NCBI RefSeq assembly: GCF_039541875.1
Contig: NZ_BAABHB010000004.1
Span: forward strand, 124,001 to 188,000
Length of the DNA: 64,000 nt
Source: Nibrella viscosa
GTDB taxonomy: Bacteria > Bacteroidota > Bacteroidia > Cytophagales > Spirosomataceae
Reading direction: 5' to 3'
Below the pieces are notes generated by a model. That model made no database searches. It worked only from the letters and a program-made list of their open reading frames with translations, and was not told the origin of the DNA. Shown here piece by piece: positions 44,126-52,527 of this stretch (its first letter is position 1; every line of letters starts with the position of its first letter). Both the position numbers and the translations under genes were made by a program.

Positions 44126-44365
44126 TTACTTGCCGTACCGCTTGCGGAACTTGTCGACGCGGCCCGTGGTGTCGAGCAGTACGTTCTTACCGGTGTAGAA
44201 CGGATGCGACTGCGAGCTTACTTCAATCTTAACGAGCGGGTAGGTCTGGCCTTCAAACTCGATGGTATCTTTTGTCTGGATCGTAGAGCGCGTTACAAAC
44301 TTGTAATCGCTTGACAGATCGTGGAAAACCACTTCGCGGTATTCCGGGTGAATGCCCTTTTTCAT
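44126..44365 (-). CDS. rpmE2: 50S ribosomal protein L31, type B
   Basis: 79 residues, starting MKKGIHPEYREVVFHDLSSD and ending VDKFRKRYGK, both typical for type B L31. No Cys is present, so this is the zinc-independent form. It binds the 50S central protuberance and bridges to the 30S. It stands alone, framed by a strong terminator and its own promoter. A type A zinc paralogue is not in this window. Confidence 0.97.
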   Translation of the reverse strand: MKKGIHPEYREVVFHDLSSDYKFVTRSTIQTKDTIEFEGQTYPLVKIEVSSQSHPFYTGKNVLLDTTGRVDKFRKRYGK

Positions 44366-44418
44366 GGTATTGTTCTGATTGCTTTGCCGTTACTTCGGTT
44401 TCCGACCGAAAAGGATTG

Positions 44419-44449
44419 CAAAATTACGAGGTTTTTGCCTGCCATCCAA
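44419..44449 (-). promoter_or_regulatory. Promoter of the L31 gene
   Basis: On the minus strand TTG, 20 bases, TAATTTTG, about 53 bases before the start codon. The box matches the Bacteroidota -7 consensus fully. Confidence 0.65.
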
Positions 44450-44741
44450 GCCTATGCGTCAGGAAATTATTCAATAAAATAGGTTCTTTGCCGCTCCCTA
44501 AAAATCACGGAAATAAACTGGCTTCGTCCGGTAAAAATTCTATTTTAGAGGACCAGTCCGCTCATTTACAGTGTTTTGGTAGAAGTACTCCTCACGCTTA
44601 ATAAAATTGCTGCGACGTTTTTTAGTCTGATATTTTAGTAGGGTAACGGTAAGTGGCTAACTACGAACTCGTAACAATTTCTTAACATACAGCACAGGTT
44701 TCACTTTTCAAAGTACCCGGCTTTTAAGCGAACCAACGCGG

Positions 44742-44773
44742 TTGCTTTTTCGTCGTATTCGGCAGTACCTTTA
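44742..44773 (+). promoter_or_regulatory. Likely nrdA promoter, in a gene-free 481-base gap
   Basis: TTG and TACCTTTA are separated by 21 bases, a near match to the -33/-7 consensus, with about 70 bases of leader before nrdA. Apart from this and the L31 promoter I see no gene and no clear operator in 44366-44846; an NrdR-box pair could not be recognised. Confidence 0.4.
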
Positions 44774-44846
44774 TCAGAACGACACGAGAATACTATCCGA
44801 TTTTCTATATAATTCTTTAACTCAAATATAAACCACCCGCACGCTC

Positions 44847-47309
44847 ATGTATGTAATCAAACGCGACGGCCGCCGGGAGTCGGTAAAATTCGACAAAATC
44901 ACGGCGCGCATCGAGAAGTTGTGCTACGGCCTGGACCCTACCTATGTGCAACCCATTGAAGTGGCCATGCGGGTCGTTTCGGGAATCTACGATGGCGTGA
45001 CCACCGCCGAACTGGATAACCTGGCGGCCGAAACGGCGGCTTCGATGACGACCAAGCACCCGGACTACGCCATTCTGGCAGCCCGGATTGCCATCTCGAA
45101 CCTGCACAAAAATACGAACAAGTCGTTCTCCGGCACCATCAAACGGCTGTACACCTACATCGACCCGAAAACAGGCGAAAATGCCTCCCTGATTTCGAAA
45201 GAGGTATACGATGTGGTCCGCAAGAATGCCGCGCTTCTCGACTCGACCATCATCTACGACCGCGATTACGGCTACGACTACTTCGGCTATAAAACGCTGG
45301 AAAAGTCGTATCTGCTGAAAATTGACGGGAAGATTGCCGAGCGTCCGCAGCACATGCTCATGCGCGTAGCGGTGGGTATTCACCAGAAAGACATCGAAGC
45401 CGCCATCGAGACCTATAACCTGCTCTCCGAAAAGTGGTTTACGCACGCAACGCCTACTCTGTTCAACGCCGGTACGCCGAAGCCGCAGATGTCAAGCTGC
45501 TTCCTGCTGACGATGAAGGATGACTCCATCGAGGGTATCTACGACACGCTGAAGCAGACAGCCAAGATCTCGCAGTCGGCAGGTGGTATCGGTCTGAGCA
45601 TCCACAACGTGCGGGCGACGGGTACGTATATTAAAGGCACCAACGGTACCTCCAACGGGATTGTGCCGATGCTGCGCGTATTTAACGACACGGCGCGGTA
45701 TGTAGATCAGGGTGGAGGGAAGCGCAAGGGCTCCTTTGCGATCTACCTGGAGCCGTGGCATGCCGACGTTTTTGAGTTTCTGTCGCTGAAGAAGAACCAC
45801 GGCAAGGAAGAACTCCGCGCCCGCGACCTGTTTTATGCCCTGTGGGTGCCGGATCTGTTCATGAAGCGCGTGGAGGACAACGATAGCTGGTCGCTGTTCT
45901 GCCCGCACGAGTGCCCCGGCCTGGCCGATACCTACGGCGAAGAGTTCGAAGCGCTGTACACCCAGTATGAGCGCGAAGGCCGCGCCCGCCGGACCGTGAA
46001 GGCGCAGGACCTGTGGTTCGAGATTCTGGAGTCGCAGACGGAGACCGGTACGCCGTACATGCTCTATAAGGATGCAGCCAACAAGAAGTCGAACCAGAAG
46101 AACCTGGGTACCATCAAATCGTCGAACCTTTGTACCGAGATTATCGAGTATACCTCGCCCGACGAAGTGGCCGTGTGTAACCTGGCGTCCATTGCGCTGC
46201 CGAAATTTATAACCAAGGGTCAGGACGGCGTGTCGCGTTTCGACCATCAGAAGCTGTTTGAGGTAACCAGAACGGCGACGCGTAACCTGAACAAGATCAT
46301 CGACGTCAACTACTACCCGGTAGAAGAGGCTCGCCGGAGCAACATGCGCCACCGGCCGATTGGTCTGGGGGTGCAGGGTCTGGCCGATGCGTTTATCCTG
46401 CTCCGGATGCCGTTTGAGTCCGACGAAGCACGTCGCCTGAACGAAGATATTTTCGAGACGATCTATTACGGGTCTATGGTAGCCTCCATGGAACTGGCGA
46501 AGAAGCACGGTCCATACGAGACCTGGAAAGGCTCACCGATTTCGCAGGGTATTTTCCAGTTCGACATGTGGGGCGTCACGCCGAAGTCGGGCCGTTGGGA
46601 TTGGGAAAGCCTGCGCCAGGACGTGAAGAAATACGGGGTGCGCAACTCGCTGATGCTGGCCCCCATGCCGACCGCGTCGACTTCGCAGATTCTGGGCAAC
46701 AACGAGTGCTTTGAGCCGTACACCTCCAACATCTACACCCGTCGCGTCTTGTCGGGCGAGTTTGTGGTGGTGAACAAGCACCTGCTGAAAGACCTGGTGA
46801 AGCTGAACCTCTGGAACGACAGCATGAAGAACATGCTGATTGCCGCCAACGGTTCGGTACAGAACATCCCGAACCTGCCGCAGCACATCAAAGACCTGTA
46901 CAAGACGGTTTGGGAGATTAAGCAGAAGCACATCATCGACATGGCCGCCGACCGGGGCGCGTACATCTGCCAGTCGCAGTCGCTGAACATCCACATTCAG
47001 GACCCGAACTTCGGCAAGCTGACGTCCATGCACTTCTACGCCTGGAAGAAGGGCCTGAAGACCGGTATGTACTACCTGCGCACCAAGGCCGCTGCCGACG
47101 CCGTGAAGTTTACGGTGGAGAAGCAGGCCGAGCCGCAACTGGAGCCCGCCATGGCCGAAGTAGCACCGGTAGAAAAGCCGCTCAACTACGAGCAGTACGC
47201 CAAGGAACACGCGCCCGCTGCCGCTCCGGTCGTCAACGAGGATTTCAACTACTCCGCCATGCAATGCTCGCTGGATGATCCTGAGGGATGCGAGATGTGT
47301 GGGAGTTAA
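44847..47309 (+). CDS. nrdA: Class I ribonucleotide reductase, alpha subunit
   Basis: 820 residues. An ATP-cone lies at 1-95 (MYVIKRDGRRESVKFDKIT). The catalytic barrel shows FNAGTPKPQMSSCFLLTM with the redox Cys, TSNGIVPMLRVFND, a NLCTEI segment, NECFEPYTSNIYTRRVLSGEF, and the C-terminal swinging arm ends EGCEMCGS. It reduces ribonucleoside diphosphates using a radical from the beta subunit. nrdB is not adjacent in this window. The sequence is of the group Ia/Ic type, not the adenosylcobalamin class. A terminator follows. Confidence 0.97.
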   Translation: MYVIKRDGRRESVKFDKITARIEKLCYGLDPTYVQPIEVAMRVVSGIYDGVTTAELDNLAAETAASMTTKHPDYAILAARIAISNLHKNTNKSFSGTIKRLYTYIDPKTGENASLISKEVYDVVRKNAALLDSTIIYDRDYGYDYFGYKTLEKSYLLKIDGKIAERPQHMLMRVAVGIHQKDIEAAIETYNLLSEKWFTHATPTLFNAGTPKPQMSSCFLLTMKDDSIEGIYDTLKQTAKISQSAGGIGLSIHNVRATGTYIKGTNGTSNGIVPMLRVFNDTARYVDQGGGKRKGSFAIYLEPWHADVFEFLSLKKNHGKEELRARDLFYALWVPDLFMKRVEDNDSWSLFCPHECPGLADTYGEEFEALYTQYEREGRARRTVKAQDLWFEILESQTETGTPYMLYKDAANKKSNQKNLGTIKSSNLCTEIIEYTSPDEVAVCNLASIALPKFITKGQDGVSRFDHQKLFEVTRTATRNLNKIIDVNYYPVEEARRSNMRHRPIGLGVQGLADAFILLRMPFESDEARRLNEDIFETIYYGSMVASMELAKKHGPYETWKGSPISQGIFQFDMWGVTPKSGRWDWESLRQDVKKYGVRNSLMLAPMPTASTSQILGNNECFEPYTSNIYTRRVLSGEFVVVNKHLLKDLVKLNLWNDSMKNMLIAANGSVQNIPNLPQHIKDLYKTVWEIKQKHIIDMAADRGAYICQSQSLNIHIQDPNFGKLTSMHFYAWKKGLKTGMYYLRTKAAADAVKFTVEKQAEPQLEPAMAEVAPVEKPLNYEQYAKEHAPAAAPVVNEDFNYSAMQCSLDDPEGCEMCGS

Positions 47310-47325
47310 GGATTACATATTTAGG

Positions 47326-47360
47326 AAAAGCCCTTGTTCAGTAAATGACAAGGGCTTTTT
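47326..47360 (+). terminator. Terminator after nrdA
   Basis: AAAAGCCCTTGT pairs with ACAAGGGCTTTT over a 10-base loop and runs into a T-tract, 17 bases past the nrdA stop. Confidence 0.92.
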
Positions 47361-47441
47361 CATACTATTAAGAATCCCCAGAGCGGCAAACCTCTTCCTG
47401 GTTTGCCGCTGAACTTCGTTATCTTAGTGGCGTATTAAATC

Positions 47442-48167
47442 TTACAGTTTATCCAGCACGGCGCGGGTAAACCAGTGAGGAATTAAGTCTGTCTTGAGTT
47501 CAATGTCGGTGCCGTCAGTAATTTCGGCAATCCAGACCTTTGTTTCACCTGAGTTATCAAATATATACGCCCGGTTGGTGAGCCGAACAGCGTCCAGCAA
47601 CAGATTCAACGAGCGGTAATACCGTTCAACCACCTTATTGTCCGGTACGTTATGCCCCCCCATTCTGACGCGGTGCCGGATACGGCTGATGTTGATGAGC
47701 GGGTCTTCCGTGGCCACGTAGTACAGGTAATTACGAAAACCAGCGTCGCGGGCTTTTTGCAGCGTTTGCACCTTATCAGCCGATGACATCACGGTCTCAA
47801 AAGTAAACGATCGCCCGGCCTCAATCAGCTTCTGACGCAGGAAATCGGTCAGGATGGCGCTTAGGTAGGAGTTAAAGCCTACGTTGGCAAAGTCTATGAA
47901 TTCCTCCTGCACAAACCGAATGGCCGGCACAAAGTCGGCTTCCTCTGAGCGGTTGATTAATGGGTGGTTCTCAAAAAAATCGATGATTTCCGGCTCAGAC
48001 ATCGGTAGGTTAAGGCCGCTCACATCGTAATAGCCATCCCGTTTGACGGCTTTCTCAATATCATCAGGATTAAGATAGTAGCCCAACATGCTTGCTTCAA
48101 TTACCGACTTTACCGTGCTCTTGCCTGAACCGTTCGGCCCGGCAAACATTCGCATTCGCTTAATCAT
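47442..48167 (-). CDS. Zeta-toxin-like P-loop kinase
   Basis: 241 residues. The Walker A is AGPNGSGKSTV near residue 8. The middle has the zeta-family block FTFETVMSSADK, and the C-terminal block RVRMGGHNVPDNKVVERYYRSL followed by AYIFDNSG is typical for zeta-like proteins. In the best-studied members the activity is phosphorylation of UDP-activated sugar precursors. This type lacks the PezT N-terminal features and is often solitary or joined to a small gene. Here a 76-residue gene overlaps its start by four bases, suggesting a toxin-antitoxin pair. Confidence 0.85.
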   Translation of the reverse strand: MIKRMRMFAGPNGSGKSTVKSVIEASMLGYYLNPDDIEKAVKRDGYYDVSGLNLPMSEPEIIDFFENHPLINRSEEADFVPAIRFVQEEFIDFANVGFNSYLSAILTDFLRQKLIEAGRSFTFETVMSSADKVQTLQKARDAGFRNYLYYVATEDPLINISRIRHRVRMGGHNVPDNKVVERYYRSLNLLLDAVRLTNRAYIFDNSGETKVWIAEITDGTDIELKTDLIPHWFTRAVLDKL

Positions 48168-48394
48168 GCTTTCGGAATGCGGAAATGCTTTTGCCGAATG
48201 GCTTTCGGTTTCTCAACGGCCTTCACAAACGTGCGAGTCCCATCTGGTTTCACTTCAATGATTTGCCCGTTTTCGGCAATAAGTACACTATCACCAGATG
48301 CCAATGTTTGCCAGTACGCCTGCCGCGTAGCAATGGCCGCCAGTTCAGGAATCTGCTGCTCTAAATAATCGACTGCCTTATCGGAAAGTGCCAT
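48164..48394 (-). CDS. Small partner of the zeta-like kinase, possible antitoxin
   Basis: 76 residues. A short acidic helix (DKAVDYLEQQIPELAAIATRQAYWQTL) is followed by a beta-rich segment, SGDSVLIAENGQIIEVKPDG, and a basic tail ending KHFRIPKA. It has no visible DNA-binding helix-turn-helix and does not resemble PezA or epsilon. Its stop overlaps the start of the kinase gene (ATGA), with both in one transcript. The antitoxin role is inferred from this position alone. Confidence 0.6.
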   Translation of the reverse strand: MALSDKAVDYLEQQIPELAAIATRQAYWQTLASGDSVLIAENGQIIEVKPDGTRTFVKAVEKPKAIRQKHFRIPKA

Positions 48395-48560
48395 AGTTTA
48401 CTCGTTTTCTAAATATACCTAAAATCACGCTTCGAGCAGTTTTATGATTTCCTTAAATCCAGAAGGACAGCCTCCAGGTTATAAATGGCATTAGTAGTAA
48501 ATAGGAGTATAAGCTATAACATTCAAAAATGTATTGCACATTACATTGCACACACACCAT

Positions 48561-48593
48561 AAAAAAAGCACTTAACAAAATTGCTAAGTGCTT
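48561..48593 (-). terminator. Terminator of the tRNA-Asn gene
   Basis: AAGCACTTA/TAAGTGCTT pair over a 10-base loop. Read on the minus strand the stem is followed by a run of T beginning about 12 bases past the tRNA end. Confidence 0.9.
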
Positions 48594-48604
48594 GATTTTC
48601 AGGG

Positions 48605-48678
48605 CTCCCGAAGCTGGGCTCGAACCAGCGACCCTCTGATTAACAGTCAGATGCTCTAACCGACTGAGCTATTCGGGA
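48605..48678 (-). tRNA. tRNA-Asn (anticodon GTT)
   Basis: A 74-base cloverleaf: acceptor TCCCGAA/TTCGGGA, D-arm GCTC/GAGC, anticodon stem TCTGA/TCAGA with loop CTGTTAA (anticodon GTT), T-arm GCTGG/CCAGC with TTCGAGC loop, discriminator G. CCA is not encoded. Its terminator follows. Confidence 0.97.
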
Positions 48679-48796
48679 ATCGTGGTGCAAAAGTACGCCC
48701 AAATGGGATTCCACGCAAGGGATAGGGGTAAAAAAAGTTGTCTCTTTTTGCAGTGTACACCTTGTCAGCAGGTAAGCGGCTGATGGTCAGCGATGC

Positions 48797-49111
48797 TTAG
48801 CGAAGCGGGTTGCCAAACGCGTCCGGCCGGTTATGGGGTACGTTCTGCAGGATGATTTCCTTGATCCGGCGGGCGTCACCCTTAGAAAAATTGCGGATGA
48901 CAATCTCCGGCCGGGCCCTCGGTATAATGCGGACGGTCGCAAAAAACAGGCCGTTGTCGATTTCTACGCCGGAAATGTCGGAGTAAAAGACAAAGTTGTC
49001 GGTCCCGCCGATCAGCTTGTTCACCCGAAACGTAACGCCTTTATCGTTGAACTCGACTACGTCCTGCCGGATCGGGTCTTTCAACATGCTCGATCTGAAA
49101 ACCTCTGCCAT
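48797..49111 (-). CDS. Small hypothetical protein, PH-like beta pattern
   Basis: 104 residues with no signal. After a short start the pattern is strand-rich: VVEFNDKGVTFRVNKL, NFVFYSDISGVEIDNGLFFATVRIIPRA, RPEIVIRNFSKGDARRIKEII, a layout like the PH-domain fold used in small bacterial proteins (last helix DARRIKEIIL). The function is unknown. It sits in a minus-strand run with rsmG but is separated from it by 58 bases. Confidence 0.65.
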   Translation of the reverse strand: MAEVFRSSMLKDPIRQDVVEFNDKGVTFRVNKLIGGTDNFVFYSDISGVEIDNGLFFATVRIIPRARPEIVIRNFSKGDARRIKEIILQNVPHNRPDAFGNPLR

Positions 49112-49169
49112 AGTTTTTCCTTCGTTTCTGTCCAGAATTCAAATTAACATACTTTCAGGCAATCCGCGC

Positions 49170-49805
49170 TTACTTTTTGTGAACCGAAACATAAATTAAT
49201 TTCTTGGTCTCGAAAAACGGCTCATCAAAATAGTCGGATAGGTCGTAAAGGCGGTAGCGGTCTTTAACCTCGCCCAACTCCTCGGCCAGGTCTCCGCCTT
49301 TCAGGTACAAAACCCCGTTCGGGAGGCTATTGTTACCCTCCTTCCGGATTTTGTACCGCACCCAGCCCAGAAAGGGCTTTAACCGCGTGACGGCCCGGCT
49401 GACCACAAAATCATACGAGGTATTCATGTGCTCGACGCGCACCTGCTCGGCCTTCACGTTTTTCAGGCCCAGCGCCTGCGAGACCTCCGTTACCACTTTT
49501 ATCTTTTTGCCAATGCTGTCGATCAGGTGGAAATCAGCAAGCGGGAACAGAATCGCCAGGGGAATGCCCGGAAAGCCACCACCTGTACCCACATCCAGAA
49601 TTTCGGTGCCGGGCCGAAATTCAACAACCCTGGCAATACCCAGCGAGTGCAGGATGTGCTTCTCATACAGGTGCTCGATGTCCTGCCGCGAGATAACGTT
49701 GATCTGGGCATTCCACTCCCGGTATAAATCACCTAGCGCGGCAAAGCGGTCGTATTGTTCGGACGTTAGTTTCGGAAAATATTTTTTGATCAGGTCAACA
49801 CTCAT
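49170..49805 (-). CDS. rsmG: 16S rRNA (guanine527-N7)-methyltransferase
   Basis: 211 residues. The SAM-binding glycine motif is EILDVGTGGGFPGIPLAI, followed by FHLIDSIGKKIKVVTEV and the catalytic-region SRAVTRL. It methylates G527 of 16S rRNA. The C-terminus ends with VSVHKK, a common ending. Its start overlaps the stop of the upstream glycosyltransferase by four bases, so the two are translated together. Confidence 0.96.
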   Translation of the reverse strand: MSVDLIKKYFPKLTSEQYDRFAALGDLYREWNAQINVISRQDIEHLYEKHILHSLGIARVVEFRPGTEILDVGTGGGFPGIPLAILFPLADFHLIDSIGKKIKVVTEVSQALGLKNVKAEQVRVEHMNTSYDFVVSRAVTRLKPFLGWVRYKIRKEGNNSLPNGVLYLKGGDLAEELGEVKDRYRLYDLSDYFDEPFFETKKLIYVSVHKK

Positions 49806-51121
49806 CGCCAGGCCAGGTTTCGGCGTCGGCGAAATAGCGTGACGACGCCCATAACAATATAATAAAAGGAGAGCAACGCATCCATCAGCGGGAGGGTATA
49901 CCAGCCTACAGTACGGCCCAGCCGGTAACTGATCCGCCCCACCACCAGCCAGAACGCCAGCAGCCGACAGCCAAACAGGCCAACGGCTATCCAGAACAGC
50001 GTGGTTGGGGCGGTAAACGGGGCTGTCGCCAGTGCTACTACGCCCGCCAGCAGCCAGGTCATTACGTGCGAGCCGGTCAGCAGACCCAGTCGTACTTTAT
50101 GTTTGGGCTTGTATAGCCGGCCTACATGCAGGTGACGGCGTTTCTGGTGCCGCCAGGCTCCCCAGGTTTCTTTTGGGGCCGACCAGGTAAAGGTATCTTC
50201 GTGGAGGCACACGGCGGTGTTGCGGGCGTTGGCAACCTCGTTGATAAACAGGTCATCGTCACCCCCCAGTATCCGCATGTGCGAGTAAAAGCCTTTGTTA
50301 TCGAAAAAAACCGACCGGCGATACATCAGATTCCGGCCGACACCCATATACGGACGTCCGGCCAGTGCCAGCGATAGATACTGCACAGCCGTAAACAGGG
50401 TTTCGCCCTGGATGACCCAGTTCAGCAGGCCCGGCTGATGCTGGTAAGGCGAAAACCCAAGAACGATGTCTGTACCCGCCTTGTTCAGATGGGCCGCCAT
50501 ACCGGTAATCCAGTGCCTGCTCGCCGGCCGGCAATCGGCATCGGTCAGCAGCACCACGGGGTACAGGGCCTTTTTCATGGCAATCGTCAGCGCGTACTTC
50601 TTGGGCGTCACGTGCTCGTGCTCCCGGTCGATCCGAATGTAACGGACGTGCTGCAGTTGAGTGGTCACTTCTTCCAGGTAATCGAGGGTGCCGTCGCGGG
50701 AGCGGTCGTCCATCACCAATACTTCAAATTCCGGGTATTCCTGCTGATCGAGCAGGGGGAGCAGTTCTTCCAGGTTTTCGCGTTCGTTCCAGGCGCAGAC
50801 CACTACCGTAACGCCGGGTACGTTCGTGTTGGCAGGACCACCAGCGGACCGCTCCCGACTAGCGGTACGAATACCGGCTACTGCCGGCTCCAGTGTGGCG
50901 GTATTTGTACCGATTGAGCCGGGTATGGCGGTGCCGGGGCTACCGGTTGGTACCCCCGCACTGGCCTGGACCTGCACGCCGACGGGTATATCGGTGGTTC
51001 GATGCAGCGCGGTTTTCGAATAAATAAATACAATGTAGACAAGCTGTATACTGATCGCTATCAGCCACAGTACCAGCACCACCGTTATCACAAAAGTCGT
51101 AGACGTTAGATCGTTAGCCAT
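49802..51121 (-). CDS. GT2 family glycosyltransferase with a low-complexity linker
   Basis: 439 residues. A first membrane helix (about 9-33) is followed by a linker rich in Gly, Pro, Thr and Ala at about 45-100 (VQASAGVPTGSPGTAIPG and more), then the GT2 domain with VVVCAWNERENLEELLPLL, VMDDRSRDGTL, LTDADCRPAS (DxD-like) and QKRRH. Three helices close the C-terminus. Family members make or elongate membrane glycans or glycolipids. The substrate is unknown. It is the first gene of the pair with rsmG and faces tgt, with an AT-rich divergent promoter between them. Confidence 0.88.
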   Translation of the reverse strand: MANDLTSTTFVITVVLVLWLIAISIQLVYIVFIYSKTALHRTTDIPVGVQVQASAGVPTGSPGTAIPGSIGTNTATLEPAVAGIRTASRERSAGGPANTNVPGVTVVVCAWNERENLEELLPLLDQQEYPEFEVLVMDDRSRDGTLDYLEEVTTQLQHVRYIRIDREHEHVTPKKYALTIAMKKALYPVVLLTDADCRPASRHWITGMAAHLNKAGTDIVLGFSPYQHQPGLLNWVIQGETLFTAVQYLSLALAGRPYMGVGRNLMYRRSVFFDNKGFYSHMRILGGDDDLFINEVANARNTAVCLHEDTFTWSAPKETWGAWRHQKRRHLHVGRLYKPKHKVRLGLLTGSHVMTWLLAGVVALATAPFTAPTTLFWIAVGLFGCRLLAFWLVVGRISYRLGRTVGWYTLPLMDALLSFYYIVMGVVTLFRRRRNLAWR

Positions 51122-51134
51122 TCAATTTAGTCCG

Positions 51135-51142
51135 CAAATATA
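51135..51142 (-). promoter_or_regulatory. TAnnTTTG box for the glycosyltransferase-rsmG pair
   Basis: TATATTTG on the minus strand, 13 bases before the glycosyltransferase start, with a TTT-rich -33 region at a workable distance. It shares the 65-base divergent gap with the tgt box. Confidence 0.5.
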
Positions 51143-51173
51143 ACCTGAGTTAACGGAAAAACCCGGTATGCCG

Positions 51174-51181
51174 TAACTTTG
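51174..51181 (+). promoter_or_regulatory. TAnnTTTG box just before tgt
   Basis: TAACTTTG ends five bases before the tgt ATG, predicting a very short leader. The -33 element is weak (GTTAAC 21 bases upstream). Confidence 0.45.
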
Positions 51182-51186
51182 CCCTT

Positions 51187-52317
51187 ATGACGTTTACCAT
51201 CCATCAGACCGATCCGCAGTCGCAGGCCCGCACGGGTACGCTGACTACCGATCATGGTCCTGTACAGACCCCTATTTTTATGCCGGTGGGCACGGCCGGA
51301 ACCGTTAAGGCCGTTCACCAGCGCGAACTGGAACACGACATCAACGCGGAAATTATCCTCGGCAATACCTACCACCTGTACCTGCGCCCCGGTCTCGACA
51401 TTCTGGGGCAGGCCGGCGGGCTGCACCGCTTTAACGGCTGGCAGCGGCCCATTCTGACCGATAGTGGCGGCTACCAGGTGTATTCGCTCTCGAACACGCG
51501 GAAGATCAAGGAGGAAGGCGTTACCTTTAAATCGCATATCGACGGCTCTCCGCACATCTTTACCCCGGAAGGTGTGATGGATATTCAGCGAACCATCGGG
51601 GCCGACATTATCATGGCCTTCGACGAGTGTACGCCCTACCCCTGCGAGTATGATTACGCCCGCCGGTCGATGGACATGACCCACCGCTGGCTGCAGCGCT
51701 GCATAACGCGATTCGACGAAACGGAAGGGCACTATGGCTACCGGCAGGAGCTGTTCCCTATCGTACAGGGTAGTACGTATACAGATCTGCGACGCCGGTC
51801 GGCGGAGGTGGTGGCGAGTCACGAGCGGGCGGGCAACGCCATCGGAGGCCTGGCGGTAGGCGAACCCGCCGAGCAGATGTACGAGATGATCGGCATCGTG
51901 AACGAGATCCTGCCCACCAACCGGCCCCGTTACCTGATGGGGGTGGGTACACCGGCCAACATCCTGGAAGCCATTGCGCTGGGGGTAGATATGTTCGACT
52001 GCGTTATGCCTACCCGCAATGCCCGGCACGGTATTCTGTTTACCACCGAAGGTATCATCAATATAAAGAATGAAAAATGGCGCAATGACTTCAGTCCCAT
52101 CGACGCCGGCGTGGGCGGGTATGCCAGTACCCACTATTCCAGGGCGTATCTGCGGCACCTGATCCGGTCAGAAGAAATACTGGGAGCACAGATTGCCAGT
52201 CTGCATAATCTGACGTTTTACCTGTGGCTCGTTCGGGAAGCCCGGCAGCATATTGCCGCCGGCGATTATGTATCGTGGAAAAATGAAATGATCGCGCGCG
52301 TGATGAAGCGACTATAA
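51187..52317 (+). CDS. tgt: tRNA-guanine transglycosylase lacking the usual zinc cysteines
   Basis: 376 residues. The active site is intact: ILTDSGGYQVYSLS (substrate-binding Asp), FDECTPYPCEYDYA, VQGSTYTDLR, GGLAVGEP and FDCVMPTRNARHG with the Asp nucleophile region. It swaps G34 for queuine or a precursor in tRNAs for Asn, Asp, His and Tyr. In most bacteria a CxCxxC plus His site binds zinc near the C-terminus; here the segment is PIDAGVGGYASTHYSRAYLRHL with no Cys, although LHN retains the His. I believe relatives in Bacteroidota share this loss. A tRNA-Asn, a substrate type, lies 2.5 kb away by chance. Confidence 0.95.
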   Translation: MTFTIHQTDPQSQARTGTLTTDHGPVQTPIFMPVGTAGTVKAVHQRELEHDINAEIILGNTYHLYLRPGLDILGQAGGLHRFNGWQRPILTDSGGYQVYSLSNTRKIKEEGVTFKSHIDGSPHIFTPEGVMDIQRTIGADIIMAFDECTPYPCEYDYARRSMDMTHRWLQRCITRFDETEGHYGYRQELFPIVQGSTYTDLRRRSAEVVASHERAGNAIGGLAVGEPAEQMYEMIGIVNEILPTNRPRYLMGVGTPANILEAIALGVDMFDCVMPTRNARHGILFTTEGIINIKNEKWRNDFSPIDAGVGGYASTHYSRAYLRHLIRSEEILGAQIASLHNLTFYLWLVREARQHIAAGDYVSWKNEMIARVMKRL

Positions 52318-52388
52318 AATCGGCATATGTTCATTGCGCTGTCACAAAGAATTCATAATTTGGGCAAAACATTGGATCTGTAATCTTG

Positions 52389-52419
52389 TTTGTAAACTTA
52401 ACGAAAATACATAGTTTTG
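52389..52419 (+). promoter_or_regulatory. Strong promoter of the OmpA-like gene
   Basis: TTTG, 19 bases, TAGTTTTG: a full match to the Bacteroidota -33/-7 consensus, with about 100 bases of leader before the ATG at 52528. Confidence 0.75.
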
Positions 52420-52527
52420 CGCCAAACGGCTAAATAAGCGGTACTTATACCGGATTATGGCTACCTCCGGTCCAGTTCTTTTCACACTTGATGTTCGATG
52501 TATCTGTTAAACAATAACCTGAGACAC

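Noticed and set aside
44366..44846. A riboswitch or small RNA upstream of nrdA
   Set aside because: No conserved aptamer-like stems were recognised; only promoter-like boxes are visible.
45492..47264. Long minus-strand open frames opposite nrdA
   Set aside because: They mirror the codon pattern of nrdA, with Val/Leu/Arg/Gln-rich products and no known fold.
48605..48678. tRNA-Asn as the integration site of the polysaccharide island
   Set aside because: The composition change starts more than 6 kb away, no integrase is present and I see no second copy of the tRNA end near 55 kb.
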